Positions 10,125-18,651 of a stretch of DNA of 64,000 nt are shown piece after piece. Both the position numbers and the translations under genes were made by a program. Source of the stretch: Alphaproteobacteria bacterium (GTDB lineage: Bacteria > Pseudomonadota > Alphaproteobacteria > Elsterales > Elsteraceae); assembly GCA_013298565.1 (NCBI GenBank), contig JAAFIC010000003.1, positions 23,855-87,854 on the forward strand. The letters are read 5' to 3'. The notes below the pieces were generated by a model that saw only the letters and a program-made list of their open reading frames with translations, did not search any database and was not told the origin of the DNA. Every line of letters begins with the position of its first letter. The stretch's first letter is position 1.

Positions 10125-10510
10125 TCGAGCCTGAGTGGATTCAGTCCGGCCTCGTTGAAACAATCCATCAGGAACAGATCAACGAGCACGGCGGGCTTAC
10201 GGGCGTTCGGGATGCAGGCTTGCTCGACTCGGCCCTCGCGCGGCCTCGCCAACTCTTCAGCTTCGGCGATCCCGATCTCTGCGATCTTGCCGCCGCTTAC
10301 GCTTTCGGAATTGCTCGAAATCATCCGTTTCTGGATGGTAATAAACGTACCGCTTTCGTTGTGTGCGAATTATTTCTGACGGTGAATAAGGCCAGTCTTT
10401 CTGCGGATGACGAAACTTGTATTAAGACCATGCTCGCCCTTGCCGCTGGTGAGATGACCGCGCAAGCCTATGCCGATTGGCTGCGCTCCGTTACCCGGCT
10501 GGAGCCTTAG
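10121..10510 (+). CDS. doc: Death-on-curing (Doc/Fic) family toxin
   Basis: A 129-residue Fic-fold toxin. The family motif is 'HPFLDGNKRTAF' (Doc type: HxFxxxNKRTA), with the preceding helix 'DLAAAYAFGIARN'. The N-terminal 'IHQEQINEHGGLTGVRDAGL' is typical of chromosomal Doc proteins. Phage P1 Doc phosphorylates elongation factor Tu and stops translation, and the same is inferred here. All motif residues are intact, so the toxin is probably active and held in check by the overlapping AbrB-type antitoxin gene. Confidence 0.92.
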   Translation: MIEPEWIQSGLVETIHQEQINEHGGLTGVRDAGLLDSALARPRQLFSFGDPDLCDLAAAYAFGIARNHPFLDGNKRTAFVVCELFLTVNKASLSADDETCIKTMLALAAGEMTAQAYADWLRSVTRLEP

Positions 10511-10568
10511 AGAAAATCCCGAGCAGGGGGCACACCCGCGACGACGCATTTTCTAAATAAAACAGAAG

Positions 10569-10614
10569 GTTAGAGCGTTTATCGTGAAAAAATGTGAACG
10601 AAAACGCGCTAACC
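10569..10614. repeat. Imperfect inverted repeat with TTAGAGCG ends (copy A)
   Basis: The arms GGTTAGAGCGTTTATCGT (10569-10586) and AACGAAAACGCGCTAACC (10597-10614) pair with a bulge and a mismatch. The element covers the last codons of the convergent Lrp gene. It shares the TAGAGCG...CGCTCTA ends with three copies downstream of der, which indicates a dispersed repeat. It may serve as a terminator for the convergent genes. Confidence 0.6.
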
Positions 10615-11079
10615 CTCATCCGGTCTGAAATCTGCCACCCGGCGCATCGCGAAGCTCGATTGAATGCGGGCAACGCCGGGCAGGCGCGAGAGCACTTCCT
10701 TATGCAGCCGCTCATAATCGGCCACTGTCCGGGTTTCGGCGAGCACCAGGTAGTCGGCAACGCCGGTCATCAGGTAGCAGGCGGTTACTTCCGGGCATTT
10801 GCGAATTTCGGCTTCAAAGCGACCTAAATAATCTTCGGTCTGGCGTTCCAGAGTGATTTGAATAATCGCCACGGTTGGGGGTTGGTCCTGGGGCGCGTCG
10901 ATCAGCGCGGTATAGCCGCGAATAATGCCGCGATGCTCCAGCAACCGCACTCGGCGCAAACAGGCGGAGGCAGATAGGCCGACGCTGCTCGCAAGATCGG
11001 CATTGCTCATCCGCCCGTCGGCCCGCAGGGCGCGCAACAGTTTGCGGTCGATGTCGTCAAGAGTGGTGGAATCGTGCAT
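10609..11079 (-). CDS. Lrp/AsnC-family transcriptional regulator (DadR-like)
   Basis: A 156-residue Lrp/AsnC regulator. The N-terminal helix-turn-helix is 'DDIDRKLLRALRADGRMSN' continuing into 'SSVGLSASACLRRVRLLEHR', followed by the ligand-binding RAM domain ('CYLMTGVADYLVLAETRTVA'). It is divergent from dadA, as in the dadR/dadA pairs of other proteobacteria, so it probably senses an amino acid such as alanine and controls dadA. The start at MHDSTT is preferred; the frame is open 20 codons upstream, but that part lies in the operator-like region. Confidence 0.9.
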   Translation of the reverse strand: MHDSTTLDDIDRKLLRALRADGRMSNADLASSVGLSASACLRRVRLLEHRGIIRGYTALIDAPQDQPPTVAIIQITLERQTEDYLGRFEAEIRKCPEVTACYLMTGVADYLVLAETRTVADYERLHKEVLSRLPGVARIQSSFAMRRVADFRPDEG

Positions 11080-11126
11080 AGAGCCAAAATTATCCTTCGA
11101 TAGAGCCATAATTTTCATAGAAAATT
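11078..11126. promoter_or_regulatory. Probable Lrp operator: direct repeats and a palindrome
   Basis: ATAGAGCCA occurs at 11078-11086 and again at 11100-11108, 22 bases apart (about two helical turns), each followed by an AT-rich stretch. Next comes the perfect palindrome AATTTTC-ATA-GAAAATT at 11110-11126. This lies between the Lrp-type gene and dadA, where an Lrp-family protein would bind. Confidence 0.5.
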
Positions 11127-11205
11127 CGATGAAACGCAACGACTTCGCTGGGTTCTGCGCCTATACTTAATTATCTGAAGTCCATAAAAATAAAGGGGTT
11201 AGGCG

Positions 11206-12459
11206 ATGCGCGTTCTCGTGCTGGGCACTGGGGTTATTGGGGTTACGACCGCCTATTATCTCAACAAGGCCGGGCACGAGGTGACGGTGATTGACCGGCA
11301 ACCGTCGCCGGCTCAAGAAACCAGCTTTGCCAATGCCGGGGAAGTGTCGCCGGGTTATTCCTCCCCCTGGGCCGGGCCGGGCGTGCCGATCAAGGCGCTG
11401 AAATGGATGTTTATGAAGCACGGGCCACTAGTGGTGCGCCCTACGCTCGACGTAAACCAGTGGATTTGGCTAGTGCAGATGCTGCGGAATTGCACAGCCT
11501 CCCGCTATGCGCTCAACAAGGCCCGCATGGTGCGCGTGGCTGAATATAGCCGCGATAAGCTGGTGGAATTGCGCGCCGCAACGGGGATTCAGTATGATGA
11601 GCGCAGCCAAGGCACGCTTCAGGTGTTCCGCACCCATCAGCAGATGGCAGCGATTGCCAGCGATATCGAGGTACTGAAGCAATATGGGGTGCCGTTCGAG
11701 CAGCTTACCCCGGCGGCGTGCGCGGTGGCCGAACCGGCTTTGGCCAAGGTTCAGCATAAAATCGTCGGCGGGTTGCGTCTGCCCCACGATGAAACGGGCG
11801 ATTGCCATCTATTCACCGAGCGCTTGGCGAAACTCGCGGAAGCCAATGGCGTTACATTCCACTTCAATACCCGCATTGATGGGCTGGTGACGGATGCGAC
11901 GCGCGTCACGGGCGTTGCGACCAGCGTGGGAATTCTGTCTGCCGATGCCTATGTCGTCGCGCTCGGTAGCTACTCACCCAAGCTACTGGCCCCCTTGGGC
12001 TTGCGCGTGCCGGTGTATCCGGTGAAGGGCTATTCGCTCACCCTCGCGATGACCGACGAGGCGGGGGCACCGGTTTCCACCGTGATGGACGAAACGTATA
12101 AAATCGCCATTACCCGTTTGGGCAACCGCATTCGCGTTGGCGGAACGGCAGAGCTTTCGGGCTTCACCAACGATCTGCCCGAAAGCCGCCGTCAGACGCT
12201 GGAAACGTCGGTCCGCGACCTGTTTCCGACGGGTGGGGATATTCCCTCCGCAACCTTCTGGTCAGGCTTGCGTCCGATGACGCCGGATGGAACCCCGATT
12301 ATTGGGCCGACGCGGTTGGGCAATCTCTACCTCAATACGGGTCACGGCACTTTGGGCTGGACGATGGCGTGCGGTTCGGGCCGCGTGCTGGCCGATTTGA
12401 TGTCGGGGCAGAAGCCCGAGATTGAGACGAGCGATCTTTCCATTATCCGATATGCGTGA
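11206..12459 (+). CDS. dadA: D-amino acid dehydrogenase small subunit
   Basis: A 417-residue FAD-dependent oxidoreductase of the DAO fold. The dinucleotide-binding start is '[17 protein letters not shown]'. The DadA signature '[19 protein letters not shown]' follows, and near the C-terminus are '[18 protein letters not shown]' and '[16 protein letters not shown]'. It oxidises D-alanine and other D-amino acids to 2-oxo acids, passing electrons to the respiratory chain at the inner membrane. The divergent Lrp-type gene is the likely regulator. AAAGGGG lies before the ATG. Confidence 0.96.
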   Translation: MRVLVLGTGVIGVTTAYYLNKAGHEVTVIDRQPSPAQETSFANAGEVSPGYSSPWAGPGVPIKALKWMFMKHGPLVVRPTLDVNQWIWLVQMLRNCTASRYALNKARMVRVAEYSRDKLVELRAATGIQYDERSQGTLQVFRTHQQMAAIASDIEVLKQYGVPFEQLTPAACAVAEPALAKVQHKIVGGLRLPHDETGDCHLFTERLAKLAEANGVTFHFNTRIDGLVTDATRVTGVATSVGILSADAYVVALGSYSPKLLAPLGLRVPVYPVKGYSLTLAMTDEAGAPVSTVMDETYKIAITRLGNRIRVGGTAELSGFTNDLPESRRQTLETSVRDLFPTGGDIPSATFWSGLRPMTPDGTPIIGPTRLGNLYLNTGHGTLGWTMACGSGRVLADLMSGQKPEIETSDLSIIRYA

Positions 12460-12463
12460 AATC

Positions 12464-13357
12464 TCACGCGGGATGAATCTCCGCGCCCTCTTGCCGGATC
12501 AGCGGCACCAGCGTGTCTTCCCAGAAGGTCACGAACGCTGTGCCTGCCGCGCCCGTTAACCGATCTTCACCAACGACCGCCATTTCGGCTTCGGGTAGAG
12601 GCGGAAACCCATCGCTTGGGCCGAGCACGCGCATCCCCGGCATGACGGCGGATTGCGGCAGCACACCGACGCCAAGCCCGGCAATAACGGCGGCTTGGAC
12701 TCCCGCCACAGAAGTGCTGGTGTAGATGATCTCTTGGCTCATCCCGGCGCGGTCGAGCCTATCAATGGCGGCGCGGCGGTGGCTGCAATGGGGGGGCAGG
12801 GCCGCCATTGGCACAGTGGGGCCGGGCGGCGTTGGTGCCGTGTCGCCGATCACCCAGACCAGCGGTTCGCGGTACAGCAAACGGCCTAGGGGTTGGCCCG
12901 CCTCCCGCCCGCAGATCACCAAATCAAGCTCCCCCCGCGCCAGCATTGGCAGCATATCCATCCCCAGGCCCGTGCGAACTTCGACATGAATGCGCGGGAA
13001 ATGGCGATTGAACCGGGACAGCAGCGCGGGCAGGCTGCGCGGCGCGATATAATCGGCAATACCAAGGCGCAAGGTGCCGCTAGCGTCGGGACCGATTAGG
13101 CGGTGAACGGTTTCATCGTTCAAATCCAGCAGGCGGCGAGCGTACCCTAGCAGCGTTTCCCCATCGGCAGTGAGGGCGAGGGAGCGACTGGTCCGCTCGA
13201 AAACCTTCACGCCCAAAAGCGCTTCAAGTTTGCGGATTTTCACCGAAACAGCCGATTGCGTGCGCCCAATCGCCTCGGCAGCAGCGGTAAAACCACCCCG
13301 GTCGGCCACAGCGACAAAGCACCTTAACAGGTCAATTTCCAAATCAATCGCGCGCAT
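12464..13357 (-). CDS. LysR-family transcriptional regulator
   Basis: A 297-residue LysR regulator. The N-terminal winged helix has 'LLRCFVAVADRGGFTAAAEA' and 'GRTQSAVSVKIRKLEALLG', and the effector domain begins with 'SGTLRLGIADYIAPRSLPAL'. It converges with dadA, with only 4 bases between the stops, so it is not necessarily functionally linked. The target is unknown. Its start region adjoins an intergenic stretch of about 90 bases that ends at the EAL-GGDEF gene. Confidence 0.9.
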   Translation of the reverse strand: MRAIDLEIDLLRCFVAVADRGGFTAAAEAIGRTQSAVSVKIRKLEALLGVKVFERTSRSLALTADGETLLGYARRLLDLNDETVHRLIGPDASGTLRLGIADYIAPRSLPALLSRFNRHFPRIHVEVRTGLGMDMLPMLARGELDLVICGREAGQPLGRLLYREPLVWVIGDTAPTPPGPTVPMAALPPHCSHRRAAIDRLDRAGMSQEIIYTSTSVAGVQAAVIAGLGVGVLPQSAVMPGMRVLGPSDGFPPLPEAEMAVVGEDRLTGAAGTAFVTFWEDTLVPLIRQEGAEIHPA

Positions 13358-13448
13358 CTATGAAGAATTAGCATGAATGCGCGGATGGCTCAAGGAACGG
13401 CGGCGAGAGCGTGGTTTTACCTTCGGCGATCAGGCTCTAACCCAGCCT

Positions 13449-15248
13449 CTAGCTCAGGCGCTCAATGACCAAGCCGGAGGGGCTGCCTTTCGCATCGCTC
13501 TTGCGGCTAGCGAAGCGGGCGGCGATTTCTTCGGTGTTGGCTGCGTGAGTGCTCGCGCCATCGGTGCGGGCGGGTAGATGCAGCAGTACGGCGCTGGCGC
13601 GCAAAAGCGGAAACTGACGCTCGCCGCCGTCGCGGTCTTTCGCCACGATGTAGCCGCGCAGGCGGCTTTCGGCCTCATAGTGCGATGACACGTCGGTGCG
13701 AAATTTACTTAGCAACTGCGTGAGCGCCTCGGTTACGTCAGCTTCGCCCACCGCTTGCGCGCCCAAAACAAAATCATCGCCGCCGATATGCCCCACGAAG
13801 AACCCAGGGGTATTTTGCACAAGCCGCATCATATCGGCGAACATCGTAATCACTCGGTCGCCCTGACGAAAACCGTAAGTATCGTTGAAGGGCTTAAAGA
13901 AATCGAAGTCGATGAAGGCGACGGAAACCGAGTTTGCGGGATTATCGAGCGCCCGCTCCAACCAATCTTGAATACGATGGTTCCCAGGCAGGCGGCTTAG
14001 GGGATTCTGATCGCGCACCCCCGCCAAATTATAATCGTTCACCAGCTTCAATAGCGCGCGCGGACTTAGAAAGCCGACATAATGGCCGTCTTCCGTTACT
14101 AGAATACCGTCGGCGGCGCTATCGCCCGAAAAGGCTTCGACGATCCGGTCGATGTGAGTGCTAACGTCGCAAACAGGGCAGGTGACGATCAAATCGCGGA
14201 TGCCCTCGGCGATTGCCCGGTTTCGGAGTAAATCGCTGCCAAAACGGCTATAGGCGAAGCGCTTAATATCGCGCTCCCGCACCACGCCCAAGGGCCGCCT
14301 GCGTTCGTCCACCACGGGAACCACCTCGGCGGTTTCGTTCTGGCGGAAGGTTTCCAACAAATCGGCGCGGGCGCTGCGGGCACCGATGGCGGGGATGCGC
14401 TCGATCGCGTCTTCAACCAATACGCCCGTAGTGGTGGGGCGGCGGCGCTCAGACTGGTTTAAGTCGAGAACCGTTTGATAGACGAGACTAAGCGCAGCAA
14501 GGTCGGTCGTGGGGCGGGCGATGCGGTAGCCTTGCGCGAAATCGCACCCAATATCGCGGCAGACGTAAAACTCGCGGTCGGTCTCAATACCCTCGGCGAT
14601 GACTTGAATGCCGCGAATATGGGCGTAATTGGTCACTTGCTCCACAAGGCCGCGCTTGCGGGCATCTTGATCAATCCCGGAGATGAAGAAGCGATCAATT
14701 TTCAAATAATCAGGTTTGGCTTCGTACAGCATTTTCAAGCTGGCATAGCCGACACCGAAATCATCAATCGCGACTGCAATGCCCGAGCTGCGATATTGCT
14801 CGAAAATTGCATTGCCCGAGTCGTGCAAGTTAAATTCAGACCGCTCGGCCAACTCAAGGCAAATCCCGGCGGGCGACAGGCCAATGTCCCGCAATAGTTC
14901 CACCGTAAAGCCCGACCGATACCCAGGCGCGCTGAACATGCGAACGTCCACATTCAAAAACAATAGGCTTGCGTCCGCCAGATCGCGGCGTAGAGCGAAT
15001 TTACGGATGGCCTTGGCGCGCAAGCCCAACTCCACCCCAACCATCACGCCTTCGGCAAAGGCCGCATCGAACACGGCAGAGGGAGTTTGAAAGCCGATAC
15101 GCTCAACCCCGCGCATCAGGGCTTCAAACCCCAAAACTTTTCCATTGCGGCACGAAACGATGGGTTGATAGCCGTAATCGAGCGTCTCCAGCCGCTGTTG
15201 CCAGAGGGAATGTTCAAGCTCAAACGGGATGGCGGCTGCGTCCAGCAT
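13449..15248 (-). CDS. EAL-CBS-GGDEF domain c-di-GMP signalling protein
   Basis: A protein of about 599 residues with an N-terminal EAL phosphodiesterase domain ('GFEALMRG', 'CLELAERSEFN', 'AIDDFGVGYASLK', 'DYLKIDRFFI', 'VIAEGIET'), a central CBS pair (about 265-400) and a C-terminal GGDEF domain. The GGDEF signature is 'HIGGDDFVLG', that is GGDDF, so the cyclase half is probably inactive or regulatory, while the EAL residues are intact. No membrane segment is seen. The likely role is a c-di-GMP phosphodiesterase tuned by nucleotides at the CBS and GGDEF domains. A TTG at 15275 with GAGGGAG upstream is an alternative start. Confidence 0.88.
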   Translation of the reverse strand: MLDAAAIPFELEHSLWQQRLETLDYGYQPIVSCRNGKVLGFEALMRGVERIGFQTPSAVFDAAFAEGVMVGVELGLRAKAIRKFALRRDLADASLLFLNVDVRMFSAPGYRSGFTVELLRDIGLSPAGICLELAERSEFNLHDSGNAIFEQYRSSGIAVAIDDFGVGYASLKMLYEAKPDYLKIDRFFISGIDQDARKRGLVEQVTNYAHIRGIQVIAEGIETDREFYVCRDIGCDFAQGYRIARPTTDLAALSLVYQTVLDLNQSERRRPTTTGVLVEDAIERIPAIGARSARADLLETFRQNETAEVVPVVDERRRPLGVVRERDIKRFAYSRFGSDLLRNRAIAEGIRDLIVTCPVCDVSTHIDRIVEAFSGDSAADGILVTEDGHYVGFLSPRALLKLVNDYNLAGVRDQNPLSRLPGNHRIQDWLERALDNPANSVSVAFIDFDFFKPFNDTYGFRQGDRVITMFADMMRLVQNTPGFFVGHIGGDDFVLGAQAVGEADVTEALTQLLSKFRTDVSSHYEAESRLRGYIVAKDRDGGERQFPLLRASAVLLHLPARTDGASTHAANTEEIAARFASRKSDAKGSPSGLVIERLS

Positions 15249-15384
15249 AGGAAGGGGCGCGCTCCACTGAACCAAGCTCCCTCAGCCAATCGGGAACGGA
15301 TTATTACGGGCAGACCCAAACCCTACGCATAAAGCATGACGGTTTCGGGACAAATTGTATGACGTGAGGAGCGGGTAAGCGGCG

Positions 15385-17898
15385 TTAGCGGGGTTTGGCG
15401 TCGGCTTTGGCGCGGGCGTCGCGGTCTAGCGCCTTTTTTGTCCGCGTCGTTGGGTCGGCGGTCAGCGGGTCCTCCGGCCAGACGTGGCGGGGGTATTGAC
15501 CGCGCATGTCTTTGCGAACCTCCCCATAGGCCCCGCGCCAGAACCCCGCCAGATCGCGCGTTACCGCCAGCGGGTGCCGGGCGGGGGAGAGAAGATGCAG
15601 CAGCACGGGCGTGCGCCCGTCGCCCAAGCGCGGGGTTTCGGCCAGCCCGAACATCTCTTGCAACCGCACGGCTAGCACAGGCTCCGGCCCCGAATAATCC
15701 AGCGCCACTGAGGAGCCGGTGGGAACGGTGAGATGGGCGGGGGCGAGTCGGTCCAGCGCACGCTGTTGCTCCCACGGCAGGGAGTCGCGCAGAATTTGAG
15801 CGAGGGGCAGGTTTTCAAGGTGTGTAAGCCGACTGCGCCCCTCTAGGTGCGGGCCAAGCCAGGCTTCGAGAGTGTCGAGGAGGGCGCTATCCGACCAATC
15901 GGGCCAATCTTCCCCCTGGTCCTGGCGCAGGAAGGCGACGCGGTGGCGCAGGCTTGTCGCCCCGTCCGTCCAGGGCAGCACGCGCAGGCCGTCGAGGCGA
16001 ATCCCCTCCAGCAGCGCGGCGCGTACCAGATCGGCGGGCGGTTTGGTCAGCGGTTTATCGCGGAACACCAGCGCGCCGAACCGCTGCTGGCGGCGGGCGG
16101 CGACGGCGTTTTGCGCCTTGTCCCAACTCACGCTGTCGTGCTCGGTCAAGCGATCCGGGAAAAGCTCGGTCAAGTCGTTTTCTGTAAGCGGGGCTGCCAG
16201 AAAGATGCGCGCATTCGCTCGGTCGCCATCGAGTGCCGCCACGGCGAGCAACTCCGCCCCGGCCAGAGAATCTTCCAGCGGCAATACCGCCCCTTGGCCG
16301 CTGGAGAGCCGAAACTGACCCGGTGGGCCGCGCCGCTGTGCGATGCGGTCGGGATAGGCCAACGCCAGCAAGCGACCGCTGGCGTGGCTATCGGGACGCT
16401 CTTCACCGCGTAGGCCAATCTGGCGGCGAAATTGGCTCGCCTGCTGGCGGATAGCGCTGGCGGCTTTGCGGTCAAGGTCTGGGTGATGCCCGTCGCCGAT
16501 GAGCAGATCAATCCGCTGGACGAGATCGGTAGCACGGGTGCCGCCGCGTGGGCGGATGGGGTCGCGGTCGCTCAACAGGGCGGCGAGCAGGCAGGCCAGC
16601 GCCCCTTCGCCTAAACTCGCCCCCTTCAGCATCAGATGGGCCAGCCGGGGGTGGGCACCCAGCCGCGTCATCGCCTGACCGTGGGGCGTTATCCGCCCGG
16701 CATCGTCTAGCGCACCGAGATCGGCCAGCAAGGTATGAGCGCGGGAGAGGGCGGCTACGGGCGGCGGCGTCATCCAGCGCAAACTATCGGCATCGCTCCC
16801 CCAAGCGGCGAGTTCCAGCGCCAGCGGGGCGAGATCGGCGCTTTCAATCTCCGGCGGATGAAACGCCAGCAAGCCGCGCTGTTCCGCCTCTGCCCACAGC
16901 CGATAGCAAACGCCGGGGCGTTGCCGTCCCGCTCTGCCCTTGCGCTGTTCGGCGGACGCCGCGCTGACCCGCACGGTTTGAAGCGTGCTCATGCCGGTTG
17001 CGGGATCGAAGCTCGGGCGGCGCGACCAGCCGCCATCAATGACGATGCGGGTGCCGTCGAGGGTCACGCTGGTTTCGGCAATGGCGGTTGCGAGCACGAT
17101 CTTGCGGCGCCCGGTGCTAGCGGCGCGCAACGCCCGGTCTTGGTCGGCGAAGCTGAGGTCTCCGGCCAGCGTCAGCAGATCGACGTGCGGCGGCAGGCTG
17201 CCCTCTAGCGCGGCGGCAGTGCGGCGGATTTCCCCCGTGCCGGGCAGGAAGACCAATAAGTCACCCTCGGCTTCTTCCCGCAATGCTTGGCGAATGGCGG
17301 CGGCAACGCCTTGTTCCAGCCGATCCGGGCGACCGAGGTAGCGGGTTTCGACCGGATGGGCGCGCCCGTCGCTGGCTAGCAGCGGCGCATCGTCCAGCAG
17401 TTTCGCCACGCCCTCGCCGTCGAGCGTGGCAGACATGACCAGCAATCGCAGATCGTCCCGCAATGCGCTGCGGCTTTCCAAAGTGAGGGCTAAGGCTAAA
17501 TCGCTATCGGCGCTGCGTTCGTGAAACTCATCGAACACCACAGCGGCAATTCCAGCAAGCTCCGGGTCTTGCTGAAGGTGGCGCAGGAACAACCCTTCCG
17601 TCACCACTTCTACGCGGGTTTGAGCGGAGATTTTGCTATCGAGGCGCACGCGGTAGCCGATGGTCTCGCCGACCGCCTCCCCCAGGGCCTGCGCCATGCG
17701 GTTGGCGGCAGCGCGGGCGGCGATGCGGCGCGGCTCCAGCATAATAATCTTGCCGTCGCCGCGCCAATCGGCCCCCAAGAGCGCCAGCGGAACGCGGGTG
17801 GTTTTCCCCGCTCCCGGCGGCGCTTGCAGCACGGCGCGGCCTTCGGTTGCAAGGGCGGCGAGGAGCGCGGGCAGCAGGGGTTCGATGGGCAGATACAT
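15385..17898 (-). CDS. hrpB: ATP-dependent helicase HrpB
   Basis: An 837-residue DEAH-family helicase. Walker A is 'APPGAGKTTRVPL' near residue 25, the DEFH box is 'VVFDEFHERSADSDLA' near 120, motif III is 'VMSATLDG' and motif VI is 'QRKGRAGRQRPG'. The C-terminal HrpB-specific domain includes 'LLHLLSPARHPLAVTRDLAG'. Length and order match HrpB, whose cellular role is poorly defined. A spacer of about 110 bases without features separates it from the EAL gene. It is divergent from the yfgM-bamB-der operon. Confidence 0.95.
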   Translation of the reverse strand: MYLPIEPLLPALLAALATEGRAVLQAPPGAGKTTRVPLALLGADWRGDGKIIMLEPRRIAARAAANRMAQALGEAVGETIGYRVRLDSKISAQTRVEVVTEGLFLRHLQQDPELAGIAAVVFDEFHERSADSDLALALTLESRSALRDDLRLLVMSATLDGEGVAKLLDDAPLLASDGRAHPVETRYLGRPDRLEQGVAAAIRQALREEAEGDLLVFLPGTGEIRRTAAALEGSLPPHVDLLTLAGDLSFADQDRALRAASTGRRKIVLATAIAETSVTLDGTRIVIDGGWSRRPSFDPATGMSTLQTVRVSAASAEQRKGRAGRQRPGVCYRLWAEAEQRGLLAFHPPEIESADLAPLALELAAWGSDADSLRWMTPPPVAALSRAHTLLADLGALDDAGRITPHGQAMTRLGAHPRLAHLMLKGASLGEGALACLLAALLSDRDPIRPRGGTRATDLVQRIDLLIGDGHHPDLDRKAASAIRQQASQFRRQIGLRGEERPDSHASGRLLALAYPDRIAQRRGPPGQFRLSSGQGAVLPLEDSLAGAELLAVAALDGDRANARIFLAAPLTENDLTELFPDRLTEHDSVSWDKAQNAVAARRQQRFGALVFRDKPLTKPPADLVRAALLEGIRLDGLRVLPWTDGATSLRHRVAFLRQDQGEDWPDWSDSALLDTLEAWLGPHLEGRSRLTHLENLPLAQILRDSLPWEQQRALDRLAPAHLTVPTGSSVALDYSGPEPVLAVRLQEMFGLAETPRLGDGRTPVLLHLLSPARHPLAVTRDLAGFWRGAYGEVRKDMRGQYPRHVWPEDPLTADPTTRTKKALDRDARAKADAKPR

Positions 17899-17997
17899 GC
17901 TGCCGCTCTACACCGATTTCGGCCCCGCGACCACAGCATTTGCAAACCCCCCTAGGGCGCGCTAAGGTCCGCCCGATTTGTGTCGGGAGTGGGTGCG

Positions 17998-18651
17998 TTG
18001 AGCGATATTTTCCGCGAGGTTGACGAAGATCTGCGTACAGAACGCGCTCAGAAGCTCTGGGCGCGCTATGGCAAGCTGGCGGTTGGGGCAGCGGTGGCCC
18101 TAGTGCTTGGGGTTGCGGGCTATACTTTCTGGCAGCAGCAGATTGCCGAACGTCGCATGACGGCGGGCACGCGCTATGCCGAAGCCGAAACCGAGCTTGC
18201 GCGCGGCAATGCCGATCAGGCAGCAGCGGGCTGGGGTCTCTTGGCGCAAGAAGCTAAGGGCGACGGCTACGCTCTGCTTGCGCGCCTACGCCTTGCGGCC
18301 TTGGCGGCAGAGAAGGGCGATACGGCAGCGGCGGTGAGCCAGTACAAGGCCATTTCCGGCGATAGCAGCCTGTCGGTTGAATACCGTGATCTTGCCAGCC
18401 TGCTCGGCACGCAAGCCGAAAGCGCGAGCCTTACGCCCGACGCGCTGGAAGCGGCCCTGAAACCGCTGCTTGCCGATACGCACGCCTTACGTCACCAAGC
18501 GCGCGAGATTTTGGCGGCGGCGTTTCTGAAAGCCGGAAAGATCGAGTCCGCGCGCACGCTGCTTACGGCGATTTCGGATGATCCCGCTGCACCGACCGGC
18601 CTGCGCGCCCGCGCGACCGAGGTGCTGGCCGCTCTTGGGAAGGCCGGGTGA
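17998..18651 (+). CDS. YfgM-like tetratricopeptide protein, ancillary to SecYEG/BamB
   Basis: A 217-residue protein with a cytoplasmic N-terminus 'SDIFREVDEDLRTERAQKLW', one membrane helix at about residues 29-47 (AVGAAVALVLGVAGYTFW) and a periplasmic helical TPR-like region. The family start is SDIFREVDE, which fits the TTG at 17998 with GGGAG 9 bases upstream; an upstream in-frame GTG at 17980 is less likely. YfgM works as an ancillary subunit of the Sec translocon and is encoded next to bamB, as here. The stop overlaps bamB (TGATG). Confidence 0.88.
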   Translation: MSDIFREVDEDLRTERAQKLWARYGKLAVGAAVALVLGVAGYTFWQQQIAERRMTAGTRYAEAETELARGNADQAAAGWGLLAQEAKGDGYALLARLRLAALAAEKGDTAAAVSQYKAISGDSSLSVEYRDLASLLGTQAESASLTPDALEAALKPLLADTHALRHQAREILAAAFLKAGKIESARTLLTAISDDPAAPTGLRARATEVLAALGKAG

